Translations under genes and position numbers: made by a program | Source of the DNA: Treponema sp. | GTDB taxonomy: Bacteria; Spirochaetota; Spirochaetia; Treponematales; Breznakiellaceae | Direction of reading: 5' to 3' | DNA: 59,525 bases | NCBI GenBank assembly: GCA_009787775.1 | Contig: WQSQ01000004.1 | Coordinates: forward strand, 1 to 59,525 | Part shown: in pieces, positions 51,613 to 59,525 of the stretch | Layout: each line of letters starts with the position of its first letter | Position numbering within the stretch: position 1 is the first letter of the stretch | The notes under the pieces: generated by a model | Database searches by the model: none | What the model was told of the DNA's origin: nothing | Seen by the model: only the letters and a program-made list of their open reading frames with translations

Positions 51613-52692
51613 TTGGAAAAGACTGAACTCTTATGTATCGGCAATCCGATTGTCGATGTGTTTATTGATATTGACAGTAATTTCGCACTAAAATACGGCA
51701 TCCTTGAACCTGTTCAGCATATTGAACGGGAACAAGCGGAATCGATTCTGCGTGAGCTTTCGATTAATTTCTCAAATGCGGTTAAATGCTCCGGCGGAGG
51801 AGCCGCGAATGTCGCAAAGATTTCCGCCATGCTTGGAATGAAAACAGTGTTTTCAGGCAGTATCGGGCAGGACGATCTGGGCAGTATTTTTGAAAAGGAA
51901 ATGACAGATGCCGGTGTTTCCATTTTACTTGAAAAATCAAATGAAAAAACAGGCTTGTGCTTTGCATGCAGTCTTAACGGTGAAATGCGGTTTGCGGCAA
52001 GTCCAGGCGCGGCGCTTGAACTGACCGAAGCTAATATAAGCATTGATATGATAAAAAGCGCTGAGGTTATTGTGCTGGACGGATATGTTCTGGATCGCCG
52101 CTCTTTAGTGCAGCATATTTTACTTAAAGCAAGCAAACAGGGAATACCAGTCGCTCTTGACGCAGCATCTGTTTTTCAGGTTAAAAGAAAGGCGGAGGAA
52201 ATCCTTACCTACAGCCGTAATTTCCCTTTATTTCTTTTTATGAACGCTGATGAGGCGATTGCTTTTTACGATACGATCAGAAAAAATAACGATGAAGTTC
52301 TGTTCCCTTCGGAGAAAGAAAAAGAATCCTTTATTCTGCGCGATGTCTGTCCTATGCTGAAGATAATCACCGACGGAGAACTGTTTCCCATAATTATTAT
52401 TAAACTTGGAGGACGCGGCGCGATTATTATAGCAGGCGGCAATGTGTATCATGAAGAAACATTTACTGTCATTCCGCGGGATGCTACCGGAGCCGGAGAC
52501 GCTTTTTGCGCAGCTTTTATTTCGGCATGGATACGCGGTAAATCCCTTTCCGAATGCGCAGTATTTGGCAACAAGACAGCTCGTGAAATTCTAAAAGTAC
52601 CGGGTACGAATATAAAAATTGGTAAATTAAAAAATCTTGCAAAGGCGCTCAGGAAAACTGATATTAAAGCAGGGCAGAAGGTTTCAGAGTAA
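51613..52692 (+). CDS. PfkB-family carbohydrate/nucleoside kinase
   Basis: 359 aa from TTG 51613, with AAGGA 7 nt upstream; a longer GTG start (51592) is possible. PfkB signatures: LCIGNPIVDVFIDID, GGGAANVAKISAMLG, VFSGSIGQDDLG and the anion-hole motif RDATGAGDAFCAAF with the catalytic Asp. The ATG before the GAGD matches the adenosine-kinase/ribokinase group; the substrate is not decidable. The 3' end overlaps the convergent DJ-1 gene by 9 bp. Confidence 0.87.
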   Translation: MEKTELLCIGNPIVDVFIDIDSNFALKYGILEPVQHIEREQAESILRELSINFSNAVKCSGGGAANVAKISAMLGMKTVFSGSIGQDDLGSIFEKEMTDAGVSILLEKSNEKTGLCFACSLNGEMRFAASPGAALELTEANISIDMIKSAEVIVLDGYVLDRRSLVQHILLKASKQGIPVALDAASVFQVKRKAEEILTYSRNFPLFLFMNADEAIAFYDTIRKNNDEVLFPSEKEKESFILRDVCPMLKIITDGELFPIIIIKLGGRGAIIIAGGNVYHEETFTVIPRDATGAGDAFCAAFISAWIRGKSLSECAVFGNKTAREILKVPGTNIKIGKLKNLAKALRKTDIKAGQKVSE

Positions 52693-53247
52693 AACAGTTT
52701 CGGTTATTTTATCTGCAGAGGCTTTATCAATTAATTTATTAATAATCGCGATTGACCATTCACCGGCGGTTCCGGCAGCGCGGCTTGTTATGATATTGCC
52801 GTCAGTGACCACGCGATCATCCGACCATATACTGCCGGTTACTTTCTCCTCAAGTCCTGGATAGCATGTAAATCTTTTGCCTTTTATTAATCCAAGAGGC
52901 GCAAGCACCAAAGCGGGAGATGCGCAAATTGCGCAAACCAGTTTTCCGGCGGCAGCCGTTTCTGTTAACAGCGCGCCTGTTTCTTTGGAAGCCGCAAGGT
53001 TTACAGCTCCAGGTATTCCTCCGGGAAGAATAACTGCGTCCCAGCTGTTATCATTTTGTTTTACCAGATCAGCCAATGCCGCACAGGCGGTTATTCTAAT
53101 TCTGCCCCATCTGCTTGTTACAGTCAGATTCTCTGTTATTGACGCAGCGGTAACTTCAACCCCGGCGCGGCTCAGGTAGTCGATGGGTGTTACCGCTTCG
53201 ACATCTTCAAAACCGTCCGCAAGTAATACAATTGCTTTTTTTGGCAT
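52684..53247 (-). CDS. DJ-1/PfpI-family protein (YajL-like)
   Basis: 187 aa. Nucleophilic Cys108 in the VCAICASPALVL elbow and conserved E14 (DGFEDVEA) are both present, as in DJ-1/YajL. Family members act as glyoxalases, deglycases or chaperones; which applies is not clear. Ribosome binding site AAGGAAAA near the start. Lies in a run of minus-strand genes but spaced from the next. Confidence 0.88.
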   Translation of the reverse strand: MPKKAIVLLADGFEDVEAVTPIDYLSRAGVEVTAASITENLTVTSRWGRIRITACAALADLVKQNDNSWDAVILPGGIPGAVNLAASKETGALLTETAAAGKLVCAICASPALVLAPLGLIKGKRFTCYPGLEEKVTGSIWSDDRVVTDGNIITSRAAGTAGEWSIAIINKLIDKASADKITETVLL

Positions 53248-53271
53248 ACGCTTTTCCTTACAACTGCGCCG

Positions 53272-54327
53272 CTAATTGCGTTTTATCCAGTCTGCAATGT
53301 CATTAAGAACCTGAGTATCCACATTATCGGGAATATAATACTCGTCAAGATAGCCTGTCGTTGATTTTATAAACATGTGATTAAGCCCTTCATATAAAAT
53401 AAAAGTCACATTATCACGCCCTGAAAGCAGTTCCTTATATTGCGTATAATCCTCGTTTGCTCTCACCTGAAAATCATCAGACCCCTGCAGAACAAGAAAC
53501 GGAACTTTGATGTCTTTTATATAGTTTGCGGCAGGATTGTTATACAGATCTTTCAGATAGTATGCGCTCATACCGTTTTCTATCATGGCCATTTTAGCGG
53601 CATCATCCGGAAGGGTAACAATCGCATTTACCATATCATCCCACCCTGCCAGAGAAGCCAGAGCGTTTTCTTTTTCTTCGCCTGTCATCATTTTTTCGAT
53701 ATAGTCAACATTTTGATCATAGCTTAGATCCAGAAAGAAACGGGGAGAACCCGCAAGCAGTATCAGCCCTGCAAAGTCCGCACCGGATGTCTGGATTCTC
53801 GGAGCCAGCATTCCGCCAAGGCTGTGACCGATCACGAAGACTTTATTTTCATTTATGCGCGGATCAGCTTTTAATAATTCAGAGGCAAGGAGCGCGTCTT
53901 CTATTGTTTCTTCGTACACCGTTAAAGAGCCGCCAAGTTCATCAACCATTTTCTGCCCGTATGCGTATGTTCGTTTGTCATAACGCAGCACGGCAATTCC
54001 GTTAGCTGAAAGATAATCGGCTATATCAAAATAAACCTTATACGCAAATACACTCCCGTCCATGTCTACCGGGCCTGATCCGTGTACAATAACCGCAGCA
54101 GGAAACCCCTTATCGGGAATACTGCCGTTCGGTATTGTCAAAATCCCCGGAAGCGCATATTCGGTTCCGTATCCAATGAAAAGCGGTTCTTCAATGTATG
54201 CTTCTCTGCCACGCTCCAGAACATTTTGATTTGATGATTTACTATTGTCTGAAGAAACGCACCCGGTGATACCGGCAGCGAGAAAAACAACTAAAATAAA
54301 ATATAACAAGAAGATTTTAATTCTCAT
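53272..54327 (-). CDS. lipoprotein alpha/beta hydrolase
   Basis: 351 aa. Lipobox ITGC (C23) and a hydrophobic signal. The catalytic Ser is in GHSLGGM, with VLQGSDDFQV (Asp) and EGLNHMFI (His) completing the triad. AVIVHGSGPVDMDGSVF forms the oxyanion loop, and YDKRTYAYGQ matches BD-FAE/YqkD-type esterases. Membrane-anchored on the periplasmic side. The substrate is unknown. Confidence 0.87.
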   Translation of the reverse strand: MRIKIFLLYFILVVFLAAGITGCVSSDNSKSSNQNVLERGREAYIEEPLFIGYGTEYALPGILTIPNGSIPDKGFPAAVIVHGSGPVDMDGSVFAYKVYFDIADYLSANGIAVLRYDKRTYAYGQKMVDELGGSLTVYEETIEDALLASELLKADPRINENKVFVIGHSLGGMLAPRIQTSGADFAGLILLAGSPRFFLDLSYDQNVDYIEKMMTGEEKENALASLAGWDDMVNAIVTLPDDAAKMAMIENGMSAYYLKDLYNNPAANYIKDIKVPFLVLQGSDDFQVRANEDYTQYKELLSGRDNVTFILYEGLNHMFIKSTTGYLDEYYIPDNVDTQVLNDIADWIKRN

Positions 54328-54343
54328 ATCAAACCCGCATTTT

Positions 54344-54739
54344 TTACCGGTTACGGCGTTCTTCTTCCGATTTACATTCTATGCACATTAACGCATACGG
54401 GATCGCAATAAGCCGATCCTGGGGAATACTTTTATTACACTTTATGCAAGAACCGTACCTGTCCTGTTTGATACGGGTAATGGCAGATTCAATCATTTTC
54501 AGCCGTTTTAGTTCCTGAACGCCGATGGCTTCTATCATTTTCCTGTCGATATCATCAGATGCGATATCAGCAAGATCCTTCGGTTCTTCTCCGTCCATTA
54601 TTTCCTTGAAATCCTTATTGCTTGTTATTAGATTATCAACAATTTCGGTCTTCAGGGCCAGGAGAGCAGTTTCCATTTTCCCTATGAAATCCTGATCAAT
54701 CGGCTGTTCCTTCTTCTTTTTTTTGCCTGCAGCAGCCAT
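54344..54739 (-). CDS. dksA: DksA/TraR-family zinc-finger protein
   Basis: 131 aa. A coiled-coil (about 18-90) bears the DxxDxA motif at its tip (D55, D58, A60), the residues through which DksA acts on RNA polymerase, then a C4 zinc finger (C98, C101, C119, C122). It should modulate transcription with or without ppGpp. GGAGGGGG lies 1-5 nt before the ATG, and a good promoter lies at 54805. Confidence 0.88.
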   Translation of the reverse strand: MAAAGKKKKKEQPIDQDFIGKMETALLALKTEIVDNLITSNKDFKEIMDGEEPKDLADIASDDIDRKMIEAIGVQELKRLKMIESAITRIKQDRYGSCIKCNKSIPQDRLIAIPYALMCIECKSEEERRNR

Positions 54740-54804
54740 TCCCCCTCCAAATAATCTGGTTACTATTTACACATCTCAAAACGGAGCTGCCGTATGAGTT
54801 AACC

Positions 54805-54834
54805 ATTATTGATATAATAATATATTTTTGTCAA
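54805..54834 (-). promoter_or_regulatory. promoter of the DksA-like gene
   Basis: On the minus strand: TTGACA (54834-54829), an 18-bp spacer, AATAAT (54810-54805). The -35 is perfect and the -10 has five of six matches. The leader is about 60 nt. Confidence 0.65.
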
Positions 54835-54881
54835 GTTTTTTTGCTTTCTTATACAATTTGTTTATGATTTTAACAGCGGCG

Positions 54882-55952
54882 TTATTTGTTTGTTTTTAAC
54901 AAGGGAATAACAGGTTTTGTAAGCTCCAGTATTGCCGGGAAATCATCAGGTTTTAAAAGGGCTGTTTCTCCGTCCATCTGCGCAAGTACCGGGTACTGTC
55001 CGGTAAATTCCACGCGATTCGCGTTTATTATTATTGCACGCGGATTATTAATATGCGTGCCTTTGGTTATCTGACCTTTAATTGCCAATTTGCTAAACAG
55101 CGGCATTTGCTTAACAGCGCAGACATTGCGATCGTCGGGGAGAATTCTGTGCTGCGAGCCGTATGTTCTGTGTCCTGATGCGCCCATTGCCAAAAGAAGA
55201 AGTTTTTCTCTGAAGGAGATAACTTCTTTATTGTCTTTATCGAAAGCCTTAACATCAAAATAATCTACCTTATACCTGCGTTCATAAAATAATGTGGCAA
55301 TATCCAGCCATAATTTATATGAATCGCCAGGTGTTTTCTCCTTCATATTATTTGTCATATGCGTTACATACGCATCCAGTCCTACAGAGAGAATGTTAAA
55401 AGCAAGGAACTGTCCTTTCCAGCTCGATGATCCGCTTTTTGATGTAATTAACTGTACTGCCGGCGCGTATTCAACATGAACCGGATTCAAAAGCAGATCC
55501 AGCGCCTTATCCATATGCGAACTGTCAGCCCCGTCATTGCCCGTTCCCATCGGAAGACGCAGCACCGTCATGTTATCGCGGACGCTGTTCGGCGCGTTAT
55601 AGACGGCAAGCATTATTTCTCCGTGAGTTCCGTCGCCGCCTGCGCTGATTACCAGGTTAAACGGCACAGAATCCTTTTCGGCTCTGTCAATGAATGATTT
55701 GGTCATCTCGCTGGCTGAACCTTTTCCTTCAGTAAGATGTAAAACTATATTTTTATATATTTCCCTTTTTGGCATTGCACTGGCCTTTTGCTGATATTCT
55801 TTTAGTATTTTAATATTTTTCAACCATCTTGATTTGATAACAAACCCTCCGGCTGCAGGGTTTACAATTATAAGACAACGCAGCGGACGTTCCGGAGACA
55901 CAAGACAGCGCTCGCAAATATCCGTAAGCGCCTGAGAGAATGTATAATCCAT
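54882..55952 (-). CDS. diacylglycerol kinase-family lipid kinase
   Basis: 356 aa. The catalytic N-domain starts CLIIVNPAAGG and has the nucleotide-binding GGDGTHGEIM and LPMGTGNDGAD; the C-domain is beta-rich with YPVLAQMDGE near the end. DagK/YegS-type kinases phosphorylate diacylglycerol or related lipids. The insertion at about 50-85 and the full GGDGT loop argue for activity. No ribosome binding site; TAAAAA lies 6 nt before the ATG. Confidence 0.85.
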   Translation of the reverse strand: MDYTFSQALTDICERCLVSPERPLRCLIIVNPAAGGFVIKSRWLKNIKILKEYQQKASAMPKREIYKNIVLHLTEGKGSASEMTKSFIDRAEKDSVPFNLVISAGGDGTHGEIMLAVYNAPNSVRDNMTVLRLPMGTGNDGADSSHMDKALDLLLNPVHVEYAPAVQLITSKSGSSSWKGQFLAFNILSVGLDAYVTHMTNNMKEKTPGDSYKLWLDIATLFYERRYKVDYFDVKAFDKDNKEVISFREKLLLLAMGASGHRTYGSQHRILPDDRNVCAVKQMPLFSKLAIKGQITKGTHINNPRAIIINANRVEFTGQYPVLAQMDGETALLKPDDFPAILELTKPVIPLLKTNK

Positions 55953-56035
55953 ACATTATTTTTACACGTAAAAGCGGATTCGTCAAGAAACATTAAACCT
56001 GTTCGGAAACCTCATGGTTTCCTCACAGTTCTTTA

Positions 56036-56335
56036 TTAAATACCGTACTTGACAATATCAATGCGCCCGTCTTCAGATACTTTTACTTTTTCACTGCGCA
56101 GGAGTTTAATCTGAAGTTCTTTTCCGGCTCCTTCGCCAAGCGCAATAGTACCGTTGGAGCGGACTATTCTATACCACGGAAGGTTATATTTTTCCGACAT
56201 TGTATGAAGAACTCTAACTGTCTGCCGCGCTCCATTAGGAAGGCCCGCTCTGGCTGCGACATCCCTATAACTTGAAACTTTACCTTTTGGGACAGCGAGA
56301 ATCTGTTTAATAATTTTTTGCGTTAAGTCAGTCAT
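56036..56335 (-). CDS. alkyltransferase-like protein (ATL, MGMT without the active Cys)
   Basis: 99 aa covering only the DNA-binding half of O6-alkylguanine-DNA methyltransferase. The active-site PCHR is PWYR (53-56), so Cys is Trp. ATLs bind O6-alkylguanine and hand the lesion to nucleotide excision repair. VSSYRDVAARAGLPNGARQTVR is the HTH with the arginine finger. It is a single gene, no operon. Confidence 0.85.
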   Translation of the reverse strand: MTDLTQKIIKQILAVPKGKVSSYRDVAARAGLPNGARQTVRVLHTMSEKYNLPWYRIVRSNGTIALGEGAGKELQIKLLRSEKVKVSEDGRIDIVKYGI

Positions 56336-56466
56336 AAAATCAGAAAGCGTTATTCTGTAAAATACTTTATTTTTATTAAAACGGCAAGTATCGGATAAAT
56401 GATAAAAATTTGCGTAATTATACAGAACGCTTTTATAAAAACGCGTAAATTGATAAAATCATCTTT

Positions 56467-57279
56467 ATGAAAAATATTTTTGACGCGCCTTTTTTAACTG
56501 AAATTATCCGTACAACCTCAAATATGTACCGGCTGGGGTGGGACGAATGTAATTCCGGTAATATAAGTTACTTACTGGGTGAAAATGAAACAGGGCAGTA
56601 TATCGCGCTTAATAATGTTATCAGATCTTTTTCTCTAAATATTGACGCGAAGAAATTATCCGGAAAAATTTTTCTTGTGACAGGCGCCGGAAAACATTTC
56701 AGAAATGTTCAATACAATCCCGAAGAAAATCTTGGAATTGTCCGCATATCAAATGACGGCAGAACAGCGGAACTTTTATGGGGGCTTTCAGGCGGCGGAA
56801 GACCGACATCGGAACTATCTCCGCATCTTATGTGCCATATTGCAAGGCTTTCAGTTAATCCCGAAAACAGAATTATCCTGCACGCGCACCCTGTCAATCT
56901 TACCGCAATGACTTATATACATTCAATTGATGAGAAGAAATTTACGCACACGCTCTGGCAGTTTTGTTATGAAAGCATCGGGATTTTTCCCGACGGCATA
57001 GGCGTGCTGCCATGGATGTTAAGCGGGACAAATGAACTGGCTGAGGCAACCGCGAAAAAGATTGAGGAATTCCGCCTCGTTGTCTGGGCGCAGCACGGAA
57101 TAGCGGGCGCGGGCGCGTCGTTTGATGAAGCATTCGGTTTAATCGAAACATCTGAAAAAGCCGCGGAAATATATATTAAGGTAATGCATATGCCTGATCT
57201 TAATATCCCCTCAGACGCGCAGATTACCGCGTTAGCTGAAAGATGGAATGTATGTCCGCGCAAGGGATGGTTGAATTAA
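56467..57279 (+). CDS. rhaD: rhamnulose-1-phosphate aldolase
   Basis: 270 aa and collinear with E. coli RhaD (274). Zinc and catalytic residues align: E116 in PTSEL, H139 and H141 in LHAHP, H210 in AQHGIAG. Also VTGAGKHFRNVQ and FPDGIGVLPWM. It splits L-rhamnulose-1-phosphate into DHAP and L-lactaldehyde. No rhaA or rhaB lies in the window. No ribosome binding site; TAAAAT ends 7 nt before the ATG. Confidence 0.93.
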   Translation: MKNIFDAPFLTEIIRTTSNMYRLGWDECNSGNISYLLGENETGQYIALNNVIRSFSLNIDAKKLSGKIFLVTGAGKHFRNVQYNPEENLGIVRISNDGRTAELLWGLSGGGRPTSELSPHLMCHIARLSVNPENRIILHAHPVNLTAMTYIHSIDEKKFTHTLWQFCYESIGIFPDGIGVLPWMLSGTNELAEATAKKIEEFRLVVWAQHGIAGAGASFDEAFGLIETSEKAAEIYIKVMHMPDLNIPSDAQITALAERWNVCPRKGWLN

Positions 57280-57328
57280 AGCGCTGATAAACGCGCGCGT
57301 ATATTTTAAAAATTCACGGAAAACACGC

Positions 57329-57358
57329 TTGTTAGAGCTTTGAAAAATTGTATATAAT
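57329..57358 (+). promoter_or_regulatory. promoter of leuS (leaderless start)
   Basis: TTGTTA (57329-57334), 18-bp spacer, consensus TATAAT (57353-57358), then 8 nt to the ATG with no Shine-Dalgarno. Transcription is expected at or within a nucleotide or two of the start codon. Confidence 0.65.
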
Positions 57359-57366
57359 TCCCTATT

Positions 57367-59525
57367 ATGGCAAAATATCCCTTTGAAACAATTGAAAGTA
57401 AATGGCAAAAGTATTGGGAGGAAAACAGTACTTTTAAAACGGCAGAAGACATGTCTGTTCCAAAAGACAAGCGCCGCTACGTGCTTGATATGTTCCCTTA
57501 TCCGTCATCGCAGGGGATACACCTCGGCCACCCGGAAGGCTACACGGCCACTGATATTTACTGCCGCTATCTTCGCATGAACGGATTCAATGTTCTTCAT
57601 CCAATGGGTTTTGACGCCTTCGGGCTTCCAGCAGAAAATTACGCGATAAAAACAGGCACTCATCCCGCTATAACTACCGCGTCCAATATTGATCGTTTCC
57701 GCGTTCAGTTAAAAGCGCTTGGATTTTCCTACGACTGGGATCGCGAAGTTGATACATCCGCTGAAAATTATTATCACTGGACGCAGTGGATATTCCTGAA
57801 ACTTTTTGAAAAAGGGCTTGCTTATGAAGCTGAAAGCCCGATTAACTGGTGTCCTTCCTGCAAGACCGGCCTTGCTAACGAAGAGGTAAAAGACGGTCTT
57901 TGCGAACGCTGCGGCGAAAAAGTTACGCGCAAACGCATACGCCAGTGGATATTAAAGATTACCGCGTACGCTGAACGCCTGCTCGAAGACCTTGATACGC
58001 TCGACTGGCCTGAGCCTGTAAAACTGATGCAGCGCAACTGGATCGGAAAAAGCGAAGGAGCGAATGTAATATTTAAAGTTGACGGTCACTCTGATTCACT
58101 GGAAATTTATACAACTCGCCCTGACACTCTTTTCGGCGCTACATATATGGTTCTCTCTCCGGAACATCCATTGGTAGAAAAGCTGACAACACCAGATCAA
58201 AAAAAAGCTGTTATTGAATATATCGAAGCTGCCGCGCGAAAAAGCGATCTTGAACGCACGGACCTTGCGAAGGAGAAGACAGGCGTTTTCTGCGGCGCTT
58301 ACGCCATAAACCCTGTAAACAGTCAAAAGATACCAATTTGGATAGCGGACTATGTATTAATCTCCTACGGCACAGGCGCGATAATGGCGGTTCCCGCGCA
58401 CGATGAGAGAGACTGGGAGTTCGCCAAGATTTTTGGTTTACCGATAATTAAGGTAGTTTCGCATGAAAAGCCGACGCAATCTGATTTAAAAAATTACTCT
58501 GATGAACCGGCGGAGTGTACGGCCGCAGACGGTTATTCCGTAAACTCAGGTCAATTTTCCGGCCTTCCGACATCTGAAGTAAAAAAGCGCATAACGGACT
58601 GGCTTGAAGAAAAAGGCATCGGAAAAAAAACGGTTAACTATAAGCTGAGAGACTGGATTTTCTCCCGTCAGCGTTATTGGGGCGAGCCGATTCCTGTCGT
58701 TCACTGCGGCGTGTGCGGAATCGTGCCGTTAGCTGAAACTGACATCCCGCTGAAACTGCCGCAGGTTAAATCATACGCGCCGACAGGAACGGGCGAGTCT
58801 CCGCTTGCCGGAATCGCGGAATGGGTGAATACTGTCTGCCCGAAATGCGGCGGTAAGGCAAATCGCGAGACAAATACAATGCCCCAGTGGGCAGGTTCGT
58901 GCTGGTATTATATCCGCTATCTCGATCCTAAAAATGACAAGGCGTTCGCCGCAAAAGAAAAAATCGATTACTGGCTGCCTGTCGATCTTTATGTAGGAGG
59001 CGCTGAACACGCGGTTCTCCATTTATTATACAGCCGCTTCTGGCACAAAGTCCTTTACGACTTCGGTCTTGTAAATACGGTTGAACCGTTTCAAAAACTG
59101 ATCAATCAGGGGATGATTCTCGGAGAGGATAACCAGAAAATGAGCAAAAGCCGCGGCAATGTAATTAATCCCGATGATATAATCAGGGAATACGGGGCGG
59201 ATACTTTAAGGTTATACGAAATGTTTCTCGGCCCTCTTGAAGTGAGTAAGCCGTGGATCGCCGCAGGCATCAATGGTGTATCGCGTTTTCTTGAACGTTT
59301 ATGGAATATCGCGGTAAAGATTGAGGAATCAGGAATTGGAAATGAGGAGAATGTTTCATCCGAAAAAAATGAGCAGTTATTGAAACTCATGCATAAAACC
59401 ATTAAGAAAGTCACTGATGATACAGCGTCCCTTAATTTCAACACAGCGATAAGCGCGATGATGATCTACTCAAATGAACTTTCCAGATTGACAAATGAAC
59501 AATTACCCCGCGCGATGTGGGAACC
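57367..59525 (+). CDS. leuS: leucyl-tRNA synthetase (runs off right edge)
   Basis: 719 codons are in the window with no stop, so the C-terminus is missing. The start [17 protein letters not shown]-type motif HLGH (52-55), a zinc-binding block ([22 protein letters not shown]), a CP1 editing domain (about 215-430) and KMSKS (591-595) are all present. It charges tRNA-Leu and edits misacylated product. There is no Shine-Dalgarno; a TATAAT box ends 8 nt before the ATG. Confidence 0.96.
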   Translation, partial: MAKYPFETIESKWQKYWEENSTFKTAEDMSVPKDKRRYVLDMFPYPSSQGIHLGHPEGYTATDIYCRYLRMNGFNVLHPMGFDAFGLPAENYAIKTGTHPAITTASNIDRFRVQLKALGFSYDWDREVDTSAENYYHWTQWIFLKLFEKGLAYEAESPINWCPSCKTGLANEEVKDGLCERCGEKVTRKRIRQWILKITAYAERLLEDLDTLDWPEPVKLMQRNWIGKSEGANVIFKVDGHSDSLEIYTTRPDTLFGATYMVLSPEHPLVEKLTTPDQKKAVIEYIEAAARKSDLERTDLAKEKTGVFCGAYAINPVNSQKIPIWIADYVLISYGTGAIMAVPAHDERDWEFAKIFGLPIIKVVSHEKPTQSDLKNYSDEPAECTAADGYSVNSGQFSGLPTSEVKKRITDWLEEKGIGKKTVNYKLRDWIFSRQRYWGEPIPVVHCGVCGIVPLAETDIPLKLPQVKSYAPTGTGESPLAGIAEWVNTVCPKCGGKANRETNTMPQWAGSCWYYIRYLDPKNDKAFAAKEKIDYWLPVDLYVGGAEHAVLHLLYSRFWHKVLYDFGLVNTVEPFQKLINQGMILGEDNQKMSKSRGNVINPDDIIREYGADTLRLYEMFLGPLEVSKPWIAAGINGVSRFLERLWNIAVKIEESGIGNEENVSSEKNEQLLKLMHKTIKKVTDDTASLNFNTAISAMMIYSNELSRLTNEQLPRAMWE

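Overview
The window looks like chromosomal DNA of a host-associated or anaerobic spirochaete close to Treponema. The evidence is a FlaB-type flagellin N-terminus at the left edge, a spirochaete-style Bat (aerotolerance) operon, a MerR/excisionase-type HTH fused to PTS EIIA-Ntr, acetate kinase, and moderate to low GC (about 42-44% by eye). No phage, integrase, IS element, CRISPR array or rRNA was seen. One tRNA gene (Gly, anticodon GCC) is present. Both window edges cut genes: flaB on the left and leuS on the right.

Layout. 1-7.2 kb: partial flaB (-) diverges from argA (+), followed by a large hybrid histidine kinase with two periplasmic binding-protein-like modules and its upstream REC/HD-GYP partner (both -). 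7.2-14.5 kb: recO, then the six-gene moxR-DUF58-unknown-batA-batB/C-batD-like operon. 14.5-17.5 kb: a minus-strand trio of methyltransferase, catalytically dead M23-like protein and membrane-anchored beta-propeller. 17.7-25.5 kb: cdd, an HTH-EIIA regulator, a Fe3+/AfuABC-type importer, a transglutaminase-like exported protein and an RluA-type pseudouridine synthase. 25.5-26.1 kb: a 23-bp tandem-repeat array, tRNA-Gly and a 58-aa ORF. 26.2-32.4 kb: nitroreductase, then a co-directional block of secreted OB-fold (BOF) proteins, a polytopic LuxR-type regulator, and a MacA-like adaptor with a MacB-like permease. 32.4-34.4 kb: mntP, a triple-hairpin element, a two-HPD protein, flavodoxin and a Cys-cluster protein. 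34.5-38.5 kb: AGE/cellobiose 2-epimerase and aromatic biosynthesis genes (tyrA, aroK, aroA). 38.6-45.2 kb: a small Cys protein, a second 23-bp tandem array, a 30-aa ORF, comM, a PHP phosphoesterase, an amidohydrolase and two cNMP-binding proteins. 45.2-59.5 kb: mostly housekeeping and sugar metabolism (two Gfo/Idh oxidoreductases, citrate synthase, ackA, a PfkB kinase, DJ-1, a lipoprotein hydrolase, a DksA-like protein, a DAG kinase, an alkyltransferase-like protein, rhaD, leuS).

The most interesting points are as follows. Several genes have no Shine-Dalgarno but a -10-like hexamer 6-8 nt before the start codon, suggesting leaderless mRNAs. The BOF/LuxR/MacAB block looks like an uncharacterised envelope-response module. 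There are two unrelated five-copy 23-bp tandem arrays. The tRNA-Gly has C instead of U at T-loop position 55. BatB is fused to a TPR (BatC-like) part that still carries a lipobox-like segment. A hairpin-plus-GCGTTTTT element recurs in three places. Genes missing from simple ORF calling were recovered at 1-65, 25885-26061, 39326-39418 and 57367-59525. All assignments come from reading motifs; no database search was possible.
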